Shown here: positions 45,070-54,792 of the stretch, piece by piece
How the letters are laid out: the number at the start of each line of letters is the position of its first letter
How positions within the stretch are numbered: the first letter of the stretch is position 1
Notes under the pieces: generated by a model
Database searches by the model: none
Seen by the model: the letters and a program-made list of their open reading frames with translations, nothing else
What the model was told of the DNA's origin: nothing
Source of the DNA: Oscillospiraceae bacterium
Lineage (GTDB): Bacteria; Bacillota; Clostridia; Oscillospirales; Oscillospiraceae
Assembly (NCBI GenBank): GCA_902790375.1
Contig: CADARY010000014.1
Span: 82,046-146,045 of the forward strand
Direction of reading: 5' to 3'
DNA: 64,000 nucleotides
Program-made: the position numbers and the translations under genes

Positions 45070-46359
45070 ATGATTCTGAAGAATGTTGAAAACAAAGAAA
45101 ATAATACCGCTGCTTTTGTGGTAGAGTCCGACGCTGCCGAGTTTGCCAAGGCCGTCAACGACGCCTATCTCAAAAACAGATCTTCCATAAGTATCCCCGG
45201 TTTTCGCAAGGGTAAGGCCCCCCGCGCCGTGATCGAAGGCATGTACGGTCCTGAGGTGTTCTATCAGGACGCCATGGATGAGCTGGCCCCCGCCGCCTAT
45301 GAGTTCGGCATCAAGGAGGCCGGTCTGCGGGTCGTTGGCGCGCCCTCCATCTCCGATGTGGACATTACCGATGACAAGACCGTTGCCTACACCTTCTCCA
45401 TATCTGTCTATCCTGAGGTGACCCTGGGTCAGTATAAGGGCCTTGAGGCACCGAAGGCTGCCGTTGAGGTCAGCGACGCCGATGTGGAGGCGGAGATCAA
45501 CAGCGTCCGCAAGCGCAATGCCCGTATGCTGGACATTGATGACCGCGAGGCGCGGATGGGCGATACCGCCAACATCGACTTCGACGGTTACCTGAACGGC
45601 GAGCGCTTCGACGGCGGCAAGGCCGAAGGCTATGCGCTGGAGCTCGGCTCCAACAGCTTCGTTCCCGGCTTCGAGGATCAGGTCGTCGGCATGAAGATCG
45701 GCGAGGAGAAGGACATCAACATCACCTTCCCCGAGGACTACACGCCTGAGCTTGCCGGCAAGGACGTTGTCTTTAAGGTGAAGCTCAACAGCCTTACCAC
45801 GCCTGAGCTGCCCGAGCTCGACGATGAATTTGCAAAGGACGTGTCTGAGTTTGACACGCTTGAAGAGTATAAAAACAGCATCCGCGAGAACCTGAACAAG
45901 GTCCGCGCCGAGCGCGCCGAGGCCGATTTCCGCAATGCGATCATGCGCCAGGCGGCGGAGAACATTACGGCCGACATTCCCGCGGTCATGATCGAAGAGA
46001 AGGTGGAGGATATCCTCCGCAATTACGCAAGCCAGTTCGGCATGCGGGACAACAGCGTCTCTCTTGACGAGATCAAGAAGATGATGGGCATTAATGACGA
46101 GATGATGGAAAACAGCATCCGCCCCGCCGCCCTCTTCCAGGTCAAAAACGATCTGCTGCTGGACGCCGTCATGGGCGCCGAGGAGCTTGCCGATACCGAG
46201 GAGGCCTTTGAGGCCTATGTTGAAAAGACTGCCAAGGATGTGGGCGCGACGGCCGAGCAGCTCAAGCAGTACTTCGGTGAAGACTTCATGCGCCATGAGT
46301 TCCGCAAGGAGCTGGCAACCGACCTGATCGTGGCCAGCGCCATTGCCAAAGCGGAATAA
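45070..46359 (+). CDS. tig: Trigger factor
   Basis: A 429-residue ribosome-bound chaperone and prolyl isomerase. The ribosome-docking GFRKGKAPRAVIE lies at about 44-56; the FKBP domain around 150-230 includes MGDTANIDFDGYLNGE and FVPGFEDQVVGMKIGE; a helical C-terminal domain follows. GAGGAGGAAATCAACC precedes the ATG. It is the first gene of tig-clpP-clpX-lon-engB, a protein folding and degradation block conserved in Firmicutes. Confidence 0.97.
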   Translation: MILKNVENKENNTAAFVVESDAAEFAKAVNDAYLKNRSSISIPGFRKGKAPRAVIEGMYGPEVFYQDAMDELAPAAYEFGIKEAGLRVVGAPSISDVDITDDKTVAYTFSISVYPEVTLGQYKGLEAPKAAVEVSDADVEAEINSVRKRNARMLDIDDREARMGDTANIDFDGYLNGERFDGGKAEGYALELGSNSFVPGFEDQVVGMKIGEEKDINITFPEDYTPELAGKDVVFKVKLNSLTTPELPELDDEFAKDVSEFDTLEEYKNSIRENLNKVRAERAEADFRNAIMRQAAENITADIPAVMIEEKVEDILRNYASQFGMRDNSVSLDEIKKMMGINDEMMENSIRPAALFQVKNDLLLDAVMGAEELADTEEAFEAYVEKTAKDVGATAEQLKQYFGEDFMRHEFRKELATDLIVASAIAKAE

Positions 46360-46421
46360 TTTTCCCGCGTACCGGATATGCTCTTTTAGATTCCATTTCA
46401 GCCTGATAAGGAGCGTTTCAA

Positions 46422-47003
46422 ATGAGTTTAGTACCCTATGTAGTAGAGCAGACAAGCCGGGGCGAAAGGTCTTACGATATCTTCTCCCGCCTGCTCAATG
46501 ACCGTATTGTCCTCTTGTCCGAGGAAGTGAATGATACGACCGCAAGCCTGATCGTGGCACAGCTTCTGTATCTGGAAGCGCAGGACCCCGACAAGGACAT
46601 TCAGTTTTACATCAACAGTCCCGGCGGCAGCGTATCCGCAGGTCTTGCGATCTACGATACCATGCAGTATATCAAGCCCGATGTGTCGACCATCTGCATC
46701 GGCATGGCGGCGTCCATGGGCGCCTTCCTGCTCTCCTCCGGCGCGAAGGGCAAGCGCATCGCCCTGCCCAATGCCGAGATCATGATTCACCAGCCCTCCG
46801 GCGGCAGCCAGGGGCAGGCCACCGACATTGAGATTCAGGCACAGCATATTCTTAAGATCAAGAGAAAGCTCAATGAGATTCTTGCGGAAAACACCGGCAA
46901 GAGCGTTGAGCAGCTTGCGGCTGATTGCGAGCGCGACTACTTTATGTCGGCAGATGAGGCCAGGGAGTACGGGCTGATCGACAAGGTCATCTATAAGCGT
47001 TGA
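46422..47003 (+). CDS. clpP: ATP-dependent Clp protease proteolytic subunit
   Basis: A 193-residue serine protease subunit. The catalytic Ser is in GMAASMGAF (Ser98) and the His in IMIHQPSGG (His123); the Asp follows in [11 protein letters not shown] near 172. The N terminus [20 protein letters not shown] is typical. It assembles into the 14-mer chamber used with ClpX, encoded next. Confidence 0.98.
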   Translation: MSLVPYVVEQTSRGERSYDIFSRLLNDRIVLLSEEVNDTTASLIVAQLLYLEAQDPDKDIQFYINSPGGSVSAGLAIYDTMQYIKPDVSTICIGMAASMGAFLLSSGAKGKRIALPNAEIMIHQPSGGSQGQATDIEIQAQHILKIKRKLNEILAENTGKSVEQLAADCERDYFMSADEAREYGLIDKVIYKR

Positions 47004-47058
47004 TAAGTGCGGAAGGAGGGACCGGTTTGCGTTCCTCCTTCTTTATTAAGGAGATAAC

Positions 47059-48312
<1,254 letters not shown>

Positions 48313-48340
48313 ACGGCTTTGCTCTGAGAAGGGAGAAACC

Positions 48341-50728
48341 ATGGCACAGAACGAAGAGCTATTAGTCAAAATACCGCTGCTTGCACTGCGCGGACTGCAT
48401 GTGTTTCCCGGCATGCTGCTCACCTTTGATGTGGAGCGGCCGGCTTCCATTGCAGCGCTGAACAACGCCGTGCGCGCAGATCAGCTGATCTTCCTCTCAG
48501 CCCAGAAGGATCTTGGGGCGGATATGCCGAAGGAGGACGAAATCTACGCCGTGGGCACGGTATGCCGTGTCCGGCAGCAGCTTCGGCAGCCGCGGGGCAG
48601 TATCTGCCGCGTCATGGTGGAGGGCCTTTATCGCGCAAAAGCCGAAAGCATGAACTGTGACCCAAAGGGCTATACGGCCTATATCGTCCCCTGGGAGGAT
48701 AAAGCGGAGCGGGTCAGCCCGGAGAGGAAAGAGGCGCTTTTGAGAAGCTGCCTTGCGCAGTTTGAGGAATACATCCAATATAACAGCGACATGATCAACG
48801 AGCAGATCATCAACCTTCTGGCAAACCCGGAGCCCGGTTACGTCTCCAATTATCTCTCGCAGAATGTGCGCCTGAGCATCGAAGACCGGCAGCTTCTGCT
48901 GGAGGAGCGCTATCCCACACGCCGCCTTGCCATGCTCAACCGTCTTCTGTCGCGTGAGCTCAGCATTCTCAGCATTGAGAAGGAGCTGTCTGAGCAGACG
49001 CAGGAGGCTATGAACCGCGGCCAGCGGGATTATTATCTCAGGGAAGAGATGAAGATCATCCAGTCGGAGCTCGGCGAGGATGACGATATCGAGATTTACA
49101 GAGAAAAGATTGCCGCCCTGCCGGTGAGCGATGAGATCCGCGAAAAGCTCAACAAGGAGCTGGGACGCCTTGCCAAGCAGCCCTTCGGCTCTTCGGAGGC
49201 AGCGGTGCTGCGCAACTATCTGGATATCTGTCTGGAGATTCCCTGGGGTGTGACCACAAAGGAGACGGTCAACATCGCCAGGGCCCGCAAAAAGCTGGAC
49301 GATGATCACTTCGGCCTGGAGAAGGTCAAGGAGCGCGTTCTGGAATATCTGGCGGTCAAGCAGCTGAGCCCGGATATCAAGGGCGGCCTGATCTGCCTGG
49401 TCGGCCCTCCGGGCACCGGCAAGACCAGCATCGCCCAGAGTATTGCCTCCGCCACGAACCGCAAGCTTGTGCGCATTTCCCTGGGCGGCGTCCATGACGA
49501 GGCTGAGATCCGCGGTCACCGCCGCACCTATATTGGCTCCATGCCGGGACGCATCATCAGCGGCATCATTCAGGCGGGCTCCTGCAATCCGCTCATGGTG
49601 CTCGATGAGATCGACAAGCTGGCAGCCGACTACCGCGGCGACCCTGCCGCCGCCCTGCTGGAGGCGCTGGACGGAGAACAGAACGGATCCTTCCGGGATA
49701 ATTTCCTGGAGCTGCCATTTGATCTCTCCGGCGTGTTCTTCATCACAACGGCAAATACCACTTCCACCATTCCGCGCGCGCTGCTGGACCGCATGGAGGT
49801 CATTGAGCTTTCCAGCTACACGGACGAAGAAAAGCTGCAGATCGCAAAGCAGCACCTGATCCCCAAGCAGCGGAAAAAGCACGGCCTCAAGGCATCCCAG
49901 CTCAAGATCCAGGATGATGCCATCCGGGAGATGATCCGCTCCTACACACGGGAATCCGGCGTCCGCAATCTGGAGCGCGAGATCGCCAATGTCTGCCGCA
50001 AGACAGCAAGCGGCGTGGCCGAGGAGAGATTCAAGAGCCTTACCCTGCATGCCGCGACTGTGGCAGAGCTTCTCGGCCCGGCCAGGTTTAAGCCGGACAC
50101 GCTGCACCCGCGTGATGAGATCGGCCTTGTGCGCGGTCTCGCCTGGACCCAGGTCGGGGGAGAGGTGCTGGATGTCGAGGTCGCCGTGGTCGACGGCACC
50201 GGCAGACTGGAGCTGACAGGCAACCTTGGCGATGTGATGAAGGAATCGGCCAAAGCAGCCGTTACCTATATCCGCAGCCGGAGCGGCCTGCTTGGCATAG
50301 ACCCGGAGTTTTACAAAAACAAAGACATACATATCCACTTCCCGGATGGCGCTGTCCCGAAGGACGGTCCCTCCGCGGGCATTACGATGACAGTGGCGCT
50401 CGTCTCCGCCCTGACGGGTACGCCTGTGCGCCGTGACATCGCCATGACCGGCGAGGTCACGCTGCGCGGACGCATCCTACCCATCGGCGGCCTGCGGGAG
50501 AAAACCATGGGCGCGCTGCGCGCAGGCGTCAAAACGGTCATCATACCGCTTGACAACGAGGTGGATCTGGAAAACATTGATCAGACAGTCCGGGCAAAGC
50601 TCAGCTTTGTAACGGCGGAGAATGTGGACGATATCCTGGATCTGGTGCTGGTCAGAAAGAAGAGCGAGACAGCCCCTGCAGCTGCTCTGCCGGTGGCAGG
50701 TCAGGAAATGCTGGCTGTCAGACAGTAA
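48341..50728 (+). CDS. lon: ATP-dependent protease Lon
   Basis: A 795-residue LonA protease: N-terminal LON substrate-binding domain (1-210), coiled coil, AAA+ module with GPPGTGKTS near 357, and C-terminal protease domain with the catalytic Ser in PKDGPSAGIT near 680 and a Lys about 43 residues later. It degrades misfolded and regulatory proteins. The short GAAGGGAGAAACC before the ATG and only one base between its stop and engB indicate a shared transcript. Confidence 0.97.
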   Translation: MAQNEELLVKIPLLALRGLHVFPGMLLTFDVERPASIAALNNAVRADQLIFLSAQKDLGADMPKEDEIYAVGTVCRVRQQLRQPRGSICRVMVEGLYRAKAESMNCDPKGYTAYIVPWEDKAERVSPERKEALLRSCLAQFEEYIQYNSDMINEQIINLLANPEPGYVSNYLSQNVRLSIEDRQLLLEERYPTRRLAMLNRLLSRELSILSIEKELSEQTQEAMNRGQRDYYLREEMKIIQSELGEDDDIEIYREKIAALPVSDEIREKLNKELGRLAKQPFGSSEAAVLRNYLDICLEIPWGVTTKETVNIARARKKLDDDHFGLEKVKERVLEYLAVKQLSPDIKGGLICLVGPPGTGKTSIAQSIASATNRKLVRISLGGVHDEAEIRGHRRTYIGSMPGRIISGIIQAGSCNPLMVLDEIDKLAADYRGDPAAALLEALDGEQNGSFRDNFLELPFDLSGVFFITTANTTSTIPRALLDRMEVIELSSYTDEEKLQIAKQHLIPKQRKKHGLKASQLKIQDDAIREMIRSYTRESGVRNLEREIANVCRKTASGVAEERFKSLTLHAATVAELLGPARFKPDTLHPRDEIGLVRGLAWTQVGGEVLDVEVAVVDGTGRLELTGNLGDVMKESAKAAVTYIRSRSGLLGIDPEFYKNKDIHIHFPDGAVPKDGPSAGITMTVALVSALTGTPVRRDIAMTGEVTLRGRILPIGGLREKTMGALRAGVKTVIIPLDNEVDLENIDQTVRAKLSFVTAENVDDILDLVLVRKKSETAPAAALPVAGQEMLAVRQ

Positions 50729-50729
50729 A

Positions 50730-51317
50730 ATGAAAGCTTTGAATGTCAACAAGGCGGAATTTGTCAAATCCGCCGCAGCACCCAATCAGTTTATCAGCAG
50801 CAGCATCCCGGCGGTTGCTTTCGCCGGTAAATCCAATGTCGGGAAGTCCTCTGTCATCAACCGCCTGCTCAACCGAAAGAACTTTGCGCGGGTCGGCTCC
50901 GAACCGGGGAAGACGATCCATGTCAATTATTTCCTGATCGACGAGCGCCTGTATCTCATCGACCTGCCGGGCTACGGCTATGCCAGGGTTTCACAGGCAG
51001 AGCGGGCGCGCTGGGGAAAGCTCATGGAGGATTTCTTTGCTGCGGGCCTGTTTCAGCTTGGCGTCATGATCGTGGACGCACGGCACAAGCCCACGGCAGA
51101 CGATGTGACCATGGCAGAATGGTTCAAAAACACGGGCTGCCGCCTCGTGGTGGTGGCAAATAAGCTTGATAAGCTCAAAAAGAGCGAGATTGAGCCGAAC
51201 CTTTCCCTCATCCGGGAGACCCTCAGCCTTCCGGAGGAGGTGCTGCTGATCCCGTTTTCAGCGGAAAAGGGTCAGGGCCGGGAAGCGCTTTTGGCGGAAA
51301 TCAATAAGCTGATATAA
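50730..51317 (+). CDS. engB: Ribosome biogenesis GTP-binding protein YsxC/EngB
   Basis: A 195-residue GTPase required for 50S assembly. GKSNVGKSS (G1) near 30-38, DLPGYGYA (G3) near 75-82 and NKLDKL (G4) near 142 are seen. The ATG at 50730 lies one base after the lon stop, so translation is coupled. A hairpin follows and ends the block. lon-engB adjacency is conserved in Bacilli and Clostridia. Confidence 0.96.
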   Translation: MKALNVNKAEFVKSAAAPNQFISSSIPAVAFAGKSNVGKSSVINRLLNRKNFARVGSEPGKTIHVNYFLIDERLYLIDLPGYGYARVSQAERARWGKLMEDFFAAGLFQLGVMIVDARHKPTADDVTMAEWFKNTGCRLVVVANKLDKLKKSEIEPNLSLIRETLSLPEEVLLIPFSAEKGQGREALLAEINKLI

Positions 51318-51324
51318 GATTTTT

Positions 51325-51355
51325 CTTCAGCGGGGAAAGATTTTCCCCGCTGAAG
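51325..51355 (+). terminator. terminator of lon-engB
   Basis: CTTCAGCGGGGAAA pairs with TTTTCCCCGCTGAAG around a very short loop; followed by CTTGTATTTTG, a weak T tract. The stem is strong. Confidence 0.7.
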
Positions 51356-51356
51356 C

Positions 51357-51385
51357 TTGTATTTTGTAACAGGATTTGATAGAAT
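51357..51385 (+). promoter_or_regulatory. promoter of M50-scpAB operon
   Basis: TTGTAT (51357-51362) right after the terminator stem, 17-base spacer, TAGAAT (51380-51385) preceded by TGA. The predicted transcription start, about 51392, is only a few bases before the possible start codons. Confidence 0.6.
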
Positions 51386-51400
51386 GACAATATCTTGGGG

Positions 51401-52102
51401 GTGAATGCGATCAGCGATCTGGAGATAATTAAGAATGGCTTCGACTTCAGCTATCTGCTGGGGATACTGAAAAGCGTGATCCCGTCGCTGATCTGTATCA
51501 CACTTCACGAACTGAGTCACGGCCTTGTTGCCTATCGTCTTGGGGACGATACGGCAAAGCGTGCCGGTCGGCTGACGCTGAATCCTCTGAAGCACCTGGA
51601 TCCCATCGGACTGCTGATGATGGTGACAGTGCATTTCGGCTATGCCAAGCCGGTGCCCGTGAACATGAACAAGTTTAAAAACCCCAAGCGGGATATGGCC
51701 ATTACAGCCCTGGCAGGGCCGGTGAGCAATGTGCTGATCACGCTGGTGTTTCTGCTTCTTTACGGGATGCTCTATCTGCCGCTGAAGGGAAACAGTGTCG
51801 GCGAATATATTTTGGACATGCTCGATCTCACAGCGTACATCAGCATCGGCTATGCCATTTTCAACATGCTGCCGATCCCGCCGCTGGATGGCTCCAAGGT
51901 CGTGTTTTCCCTGCTTGATGAGGAGAGCTATCGCCGCCTGATGCGATATGAACGCTATGGCGGACTGATCCTGATCGTCCTCGTCTGGACCGGCGTTCTC
52001 GGTACGCCGCTGTCCAGGGCGATTCAATGGACGTATCTGCGTTTGTTCCCTATCGCACAATGGGCCTGCAACACTGTTCTGAAGCTGTTTTATAATAAAT
52101 GA
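51401..52102 (+). CDS. Site-2 protease family (M50) membrane protein, YwhC-like
   Basis: About 233 residues. ITLHELSHGLVAYRLGDDTAKRAGRLTLNP has the HExxH zinc motif, and FNMLPIPPLDGSKV the second metal site. About five helices. This matches the small M50 proteins that Firmicutes often encode beside scpA. The start is unclear: no ATG is available. GTG at 51401 or TTG at 51395 lie almost at the predicted transcription start, and a GGGGGTG stretch at 51397-51403 would instead fit an ATC at 51410. The end overlaps scpA (AAATGATG). Confidence 0.85.
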   Translation: MNAISDLEIIKNGFDFSYLLGILKSVIPSLICITLHELSHGLVAYRLGDDTAKRAGRLTLNPLKHLDPIGLLMMVTVHFGYAKPVPVNMNKFKNPKRDMAITALAGPVSNVLITLVFLLLYGMLYLPLKGNSVGEYILDMLDLTAYISIGYAIFNMLPIPPLDGSKVVFSLLDEESYRRLMRYERYGGLILIVLVWTGVLGTPLSRAIQWTYLRLFPIAQWACNTVLKLFYNK

Positions 52103-52887
52103 TGGAAAACCCCAATTTTTATCTGGAGGGCATCGTCCACGACAAGGATGAGATGCAGGATTTTGAAGGACCGCTGAGCCTGATCCTGCAGCTGCTCTCA
52201 AAAAACAAGATCGAAATCCGCGATATCAGCATTTCGGATATTCTGGATCAGTATCTCGCCTGGCTGGACGCGGCCCAGAGCATGGACCTTGAGATCGCAA
52301 GCGAGTTTGTCCAGATGGCAGCGCAGCTTTTGTACATCAAAACACGCACGCTGCTTGCCGCCGACGAGGAGGAAGTCTCCGAGCTTGAGCTGCTGATGAG
52401 TTCCCTGGAGCAGCTCAAGGCGCGGGATGTTTTCACCTCCATTCAGCAGATCATTCCCAATCTGAAGAAAGCATCTGAGCAGGGCCTTTTGTATTACGCC
52501 AAGCCCCCGGAGCCGCTGCCGAAGATCGGGAAGGAATATGAATATCATCACGAGCCTGTCGACCTGCTCAAGGCCATGTACCGGATCTATACAAGGGGCG
52601 GCAAAACGGCGCCGCCGGACATGAGCGCCAAGGTGCCGAGAAGGATCGTCTACAGTGTGCGCGACAAAAGCCTGCAGATTCTCAACCGTCTGCGTAAGGG
52701 CGACGTCAGCCTGGGGGCGCTTTATCGGGAATGCGGCTCCCGTTCGGAGATCGTGGCGACGTTCGTGTCCGTATTGGAGCTGTGCAGCATCGGCAGCGTT
52801 CATATTGAGCGGGAGGAAGACGGCTATTCTCTGAGCTTTGTCGGCGGAAATGTGGACGAAATTATGGAAAAGATCGTGGAATCATGA
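52099..52887 (+). CDS. scpA: Segregation and condensation protein A
   Basis: A 262-residue kleisin-type subunit of the SMC condensin. FEGPLSLILQLLSKNKIEIRDISISDI near residue 15 is the conserved N-terminal SMC-binding region, followed by FVQMAAQLLYIKTRTLLA. The C-terminal winged-helix part binds the SMC cap. Start ATG at 52099 (or 52102) overlaps the previous stop, and the end overlaps scpB by four bases. Confidence 0.96.
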   Translation: MMENPNFYLEGIVHDKDEMQDFEGPLSLILQLLSKNKIEIRDISISDILDQYLAWLDAAQSMDLEIASEFVQMAAQLLYIKTRTLLAADEEEVSELELLMSSLEQLKARDVFTSIQQIIPNLKKASEQGLLYYAKPPEPLPKIGKEYEYHHEPVDLLKAMYRIYTRGGKTAPPDMSAKVPRRIVYSVRDKSLQILNRLRKGDVSLGALYRECGSRSEIVATFVSVLELCSIGSVHIEREEDGYSLSFVGGNVDEIMEKIVES

Positions 52888-53495
52888 TGGATACAATGAC
52901 AGCGGCCGTGGAGGCCGTACTCTTTGCAGCGGGGGAGAGCGTCCCCCTTGCCCGTCTCTCTCTGATCCTGGGAGTAGACGAGGAGGAATTATCCCGGACC
53001 GTGGATTATCTGCATGAGCTTTATGAATCCGAAAAGCGCGGCATGCGGATTCTGCGGCTCGATGATAAGATCCAGATGTGCTCCGCGCCGGAGCATGCCG
53101 GGGTGATCAGCGCCTGCCTGGAGCAGCGTAAACCGCCCATGCTCTCTCAGGCTGCGCTGGAGACGCTGGCAGTGGTGGCCTATTTTCAGCCTGTGACACG
53201 CGCTTATATCGAACAGGTGCGCGGCGTGGACAGCTCCTACAGCGTCAGCGTTCTTTCCGAGCGCGGCCTGATTGAGGAATGCGGCCGCCTCGAAGCGCCC
53301 GGGCGACCTGCGGTTTTCCGCACAACGGATGTTTTTCTGCGCACCATGGGCATCACCCGCTTGTCAGAGCTTCCGGTTCTGCCGGAGGTGAGCGGAGGCG
53401 AGGGCCTTGAAAAACTGCAAAGCGCCATAGACAAATTGACGAAGCCCCAGGAAGCGGAACAGAACAGTGCCGGTGAGGATGCCGACACCCCGTGA
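52884..53495 (+). CDS. scpB: Segregation and condensation protein B
   Basis: A 203-residue protein with two winged-helix domains. AAVEAVLFAAGESVPLARLSLIL at the start and LSQAALETLAVVAYFQPVTRAYIEQVRGV in the middle are ScpB signatures. It dimerises and stabilises the ScpA-SMC complex in chromosome segregation. ATGATG start overlaps scpA's stop. Confidence 0.96.
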   Translation: MMDTMTAAVEAVLFAAGESVPLARLSLILGVDEEELSRTVDYLHELYESEKRGMRILRLDDKIQMCSAPEHAGVISACLEQRKPPMLSQAALETLAVVAYFQPVTRAYIEQVRGVDSSYSVSVLSERGLIEECGRLEAPGRPAVFRTTDVFLRTMGITRLSELPVLPEVSGGEGLEKLQSAIDKLTKPQEAEQNSAGEDADTP

Positions 53496-53507
53496 GGAGG
53501 GATAAGC

Positions 53508-54353
53508 TTGATAAAATGGATAGCGCTTGGCGTCATCGTGGGCCTGGTGCTGCTGTTTATCTTTGCGCCTGTTTTAGCCTGGATCCTTGTGGGGCTTGTC
53601 GCACTGCTCATCGCCTTCGTGCTCTTTGTGCCCATCGGGGCGGACGTCGCGTATATCGACAAGCAATTTCGACTTGCGCTGAGAGTAGACGGGTTCGCGT
53701 TTCAGCTGCTGCCAAAGAAGCACACGGATCAGGAAAAGCCGAAGGAAGAGCCAAAGCCCAGGGAAGAGAAGAAAGAGCCGAAGCCGGAAGAAGAGAAAAA
53801 ACCGAAGAAGTCGCTCAACTTTACAAAAGAGGAGATCCTTGAGATTATCAAGAAGGCTTTCAAAGGCCTCAGAAAATTCGGCAAGCTCACCGTCCGTAAA
53901 TTTATGCTGCACTACACGGCAGCGGGGGTCGATCCCTATTACACCGCAAAAACCTTCGGCCTGGTGAACGGGGGCCTCAGTACGCTGGCGCCGATCTGCG
54001 CGAGGACATTCCGCTGCGGTGATGTGGATGTCTGGACAGATATTGATTTCACTGCCAATTGGATGACAGTTGACACTGAGCTCAGCATCACCCTGCGCCT
54101 GATTCAGGTCGTGCGCGCAGCGCTCGCGGCCGGTATCGGCGTGCTGGGCGTTCTGCTCAAACGCAGGAAGAGACTCAAGAAAGAGGAAGAGCTTGCGAAA
54201 AAGAACGGAGTTCCCGCTTCCGATACGGAGGAGCCCGGTACGGAGAACGCCGGTGAAGATAAACCTGAGACAAACGAGCAGCAAGCTCCTGCAGATCAAA
54301 TAAATAATCAGCCTGAGGAAAGGAATGACAATAATGGAGACAACAATGGATAA
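53508..54353 (+). CDS. DUF2953 domain membrane protein, TTG start
   Basis: A 281-residue protein with two N-terminal hydrophobic segments (about 4-22, 26-44), then a highly charged Lys/Glu/Pro stretch (about 70-105), a DUF2953-like folded part containing YYTAKTFGLVNGGLSTLAP, one more helix near 200-222 and a polar, Asn/Glu-rich tail. The TTG at 53508 is supported by GAGGAGG at the right distance; no ATG is close. DUF2953 genes usually sit beside ytfJ in Firmicutes, as here. The function is unknown; a sporulation link is guessed only from neighbourhood. Confidence 0.85.
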   Translation: MIKWIALGVIVGLVLLFIFAPVLAWILVGLVALLIAFVLFVPIGADVAYIDKQFRLALRVDGFAFQLLPKKHTDQEKPKEEPKPREEKKEPKPEEEKKPKKSLNFTKEEILEIIKKAFKGLRKFGKLTVRKFMLHYTAAGVDPYYTAKTFGLVNGGLSTLAPICARTFRCGDVDVWTDIDFTANWMTVDTELSITLRLIQVVRAALAAGIGVLGVLLKRRKRLKKEEELAKKNGVPASDTEEPGTENAGEDKPETNEQQAPADQINNQPEERNDNNGDNNG

Positions 54354-54729
54354 GAATCCGATCGGCGAACTGATGCAGAACACAATGGAGAATGTAAAGA
54401 ACATTCTCAAAGTTGACACGGTTGTGGGCGATCCTATCTATACGCCGGACGGGATTACCCTGGTCCCCATTTCCAGGATCAGCGTCGGCTTTGGCGGCGG
54501 CGGTGTCGAATTCAGCAGCAAGAAAGAGGGAGAGCGGCGCCCGTATGGCGGCGGCAATGCCACCGGTGTGAAGATTGATCCGATCGGCTTCCTGATTATT
54601 AAGGACGGCTGCGTGCGCATGGTCAATGTCAACCCGCCGGCCAACAACACGGTTGACCGTGTGATTGATCTGGTTCCTCAGGTGCTGGATCGGGTAGAGG
54701 CTTTCATCGACAGTCAGAAGGACAAATAA
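54325..54729 (+). CDS. ytfJ: Sporulation protein YtfJ (GerW family)
   Basis: A 134-residue protein. NPIGELMQNTMENVKNIL, then VGDPIYTPDGITLVPISRISVGFGGGG and the GFLIIKDGCVRMV block identify the GerW/YtfJ family, needed for normal spore germination in Bacillus. The first ATG (54325) has GAGG six bases upstream; 54334 and 54346 are alternatives. It overlaps the DUF2953 gene by 29 bases. Its presence suggests spore formation or descent from spore-formers. Confidence 0.92.
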   Translation: MTIMETTMDKNPIGELMQNTMENVKNILKVDTVVGDPIYTPDGITLVPISRISVGFGGGGVEFSSKKEGERRPYGGGNATGVKIDPIGFLIIKDGCVRMVNVNPPANNTVDRVIDLVPQVLDRVEAFIDSQKDK

Positions 54730-54746
54730 TCAGAGCCGGAAAGGAC

Positions 54747-54792
54747 AATAATAAGCACTGCCCAGATTGTTTGCGGGGTGGTGCTTATTATT
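54747..54792 (+). promoter_or_regulatory. inverted repeat between ytfJ and dacF, covering the dacF start
   Basis: AATAATAAGCAC (54747-54758) is perfectly complementary to GTGCTTATTATT (54781-54792), with an additional CCC/GGG pair inside. The hairpin contains or abuts the GTG codons used to start dacF. It could be a terminator for ytfJ (A-rich left, T-rich right arm) or a translational switch. Confidence 0.6.

Noticed and set aside
48497-50338. 613-residue minus-strand open frame over lon
   Set aside because: Antisense shadow; lon has all catalytic motifs on the plus strand.
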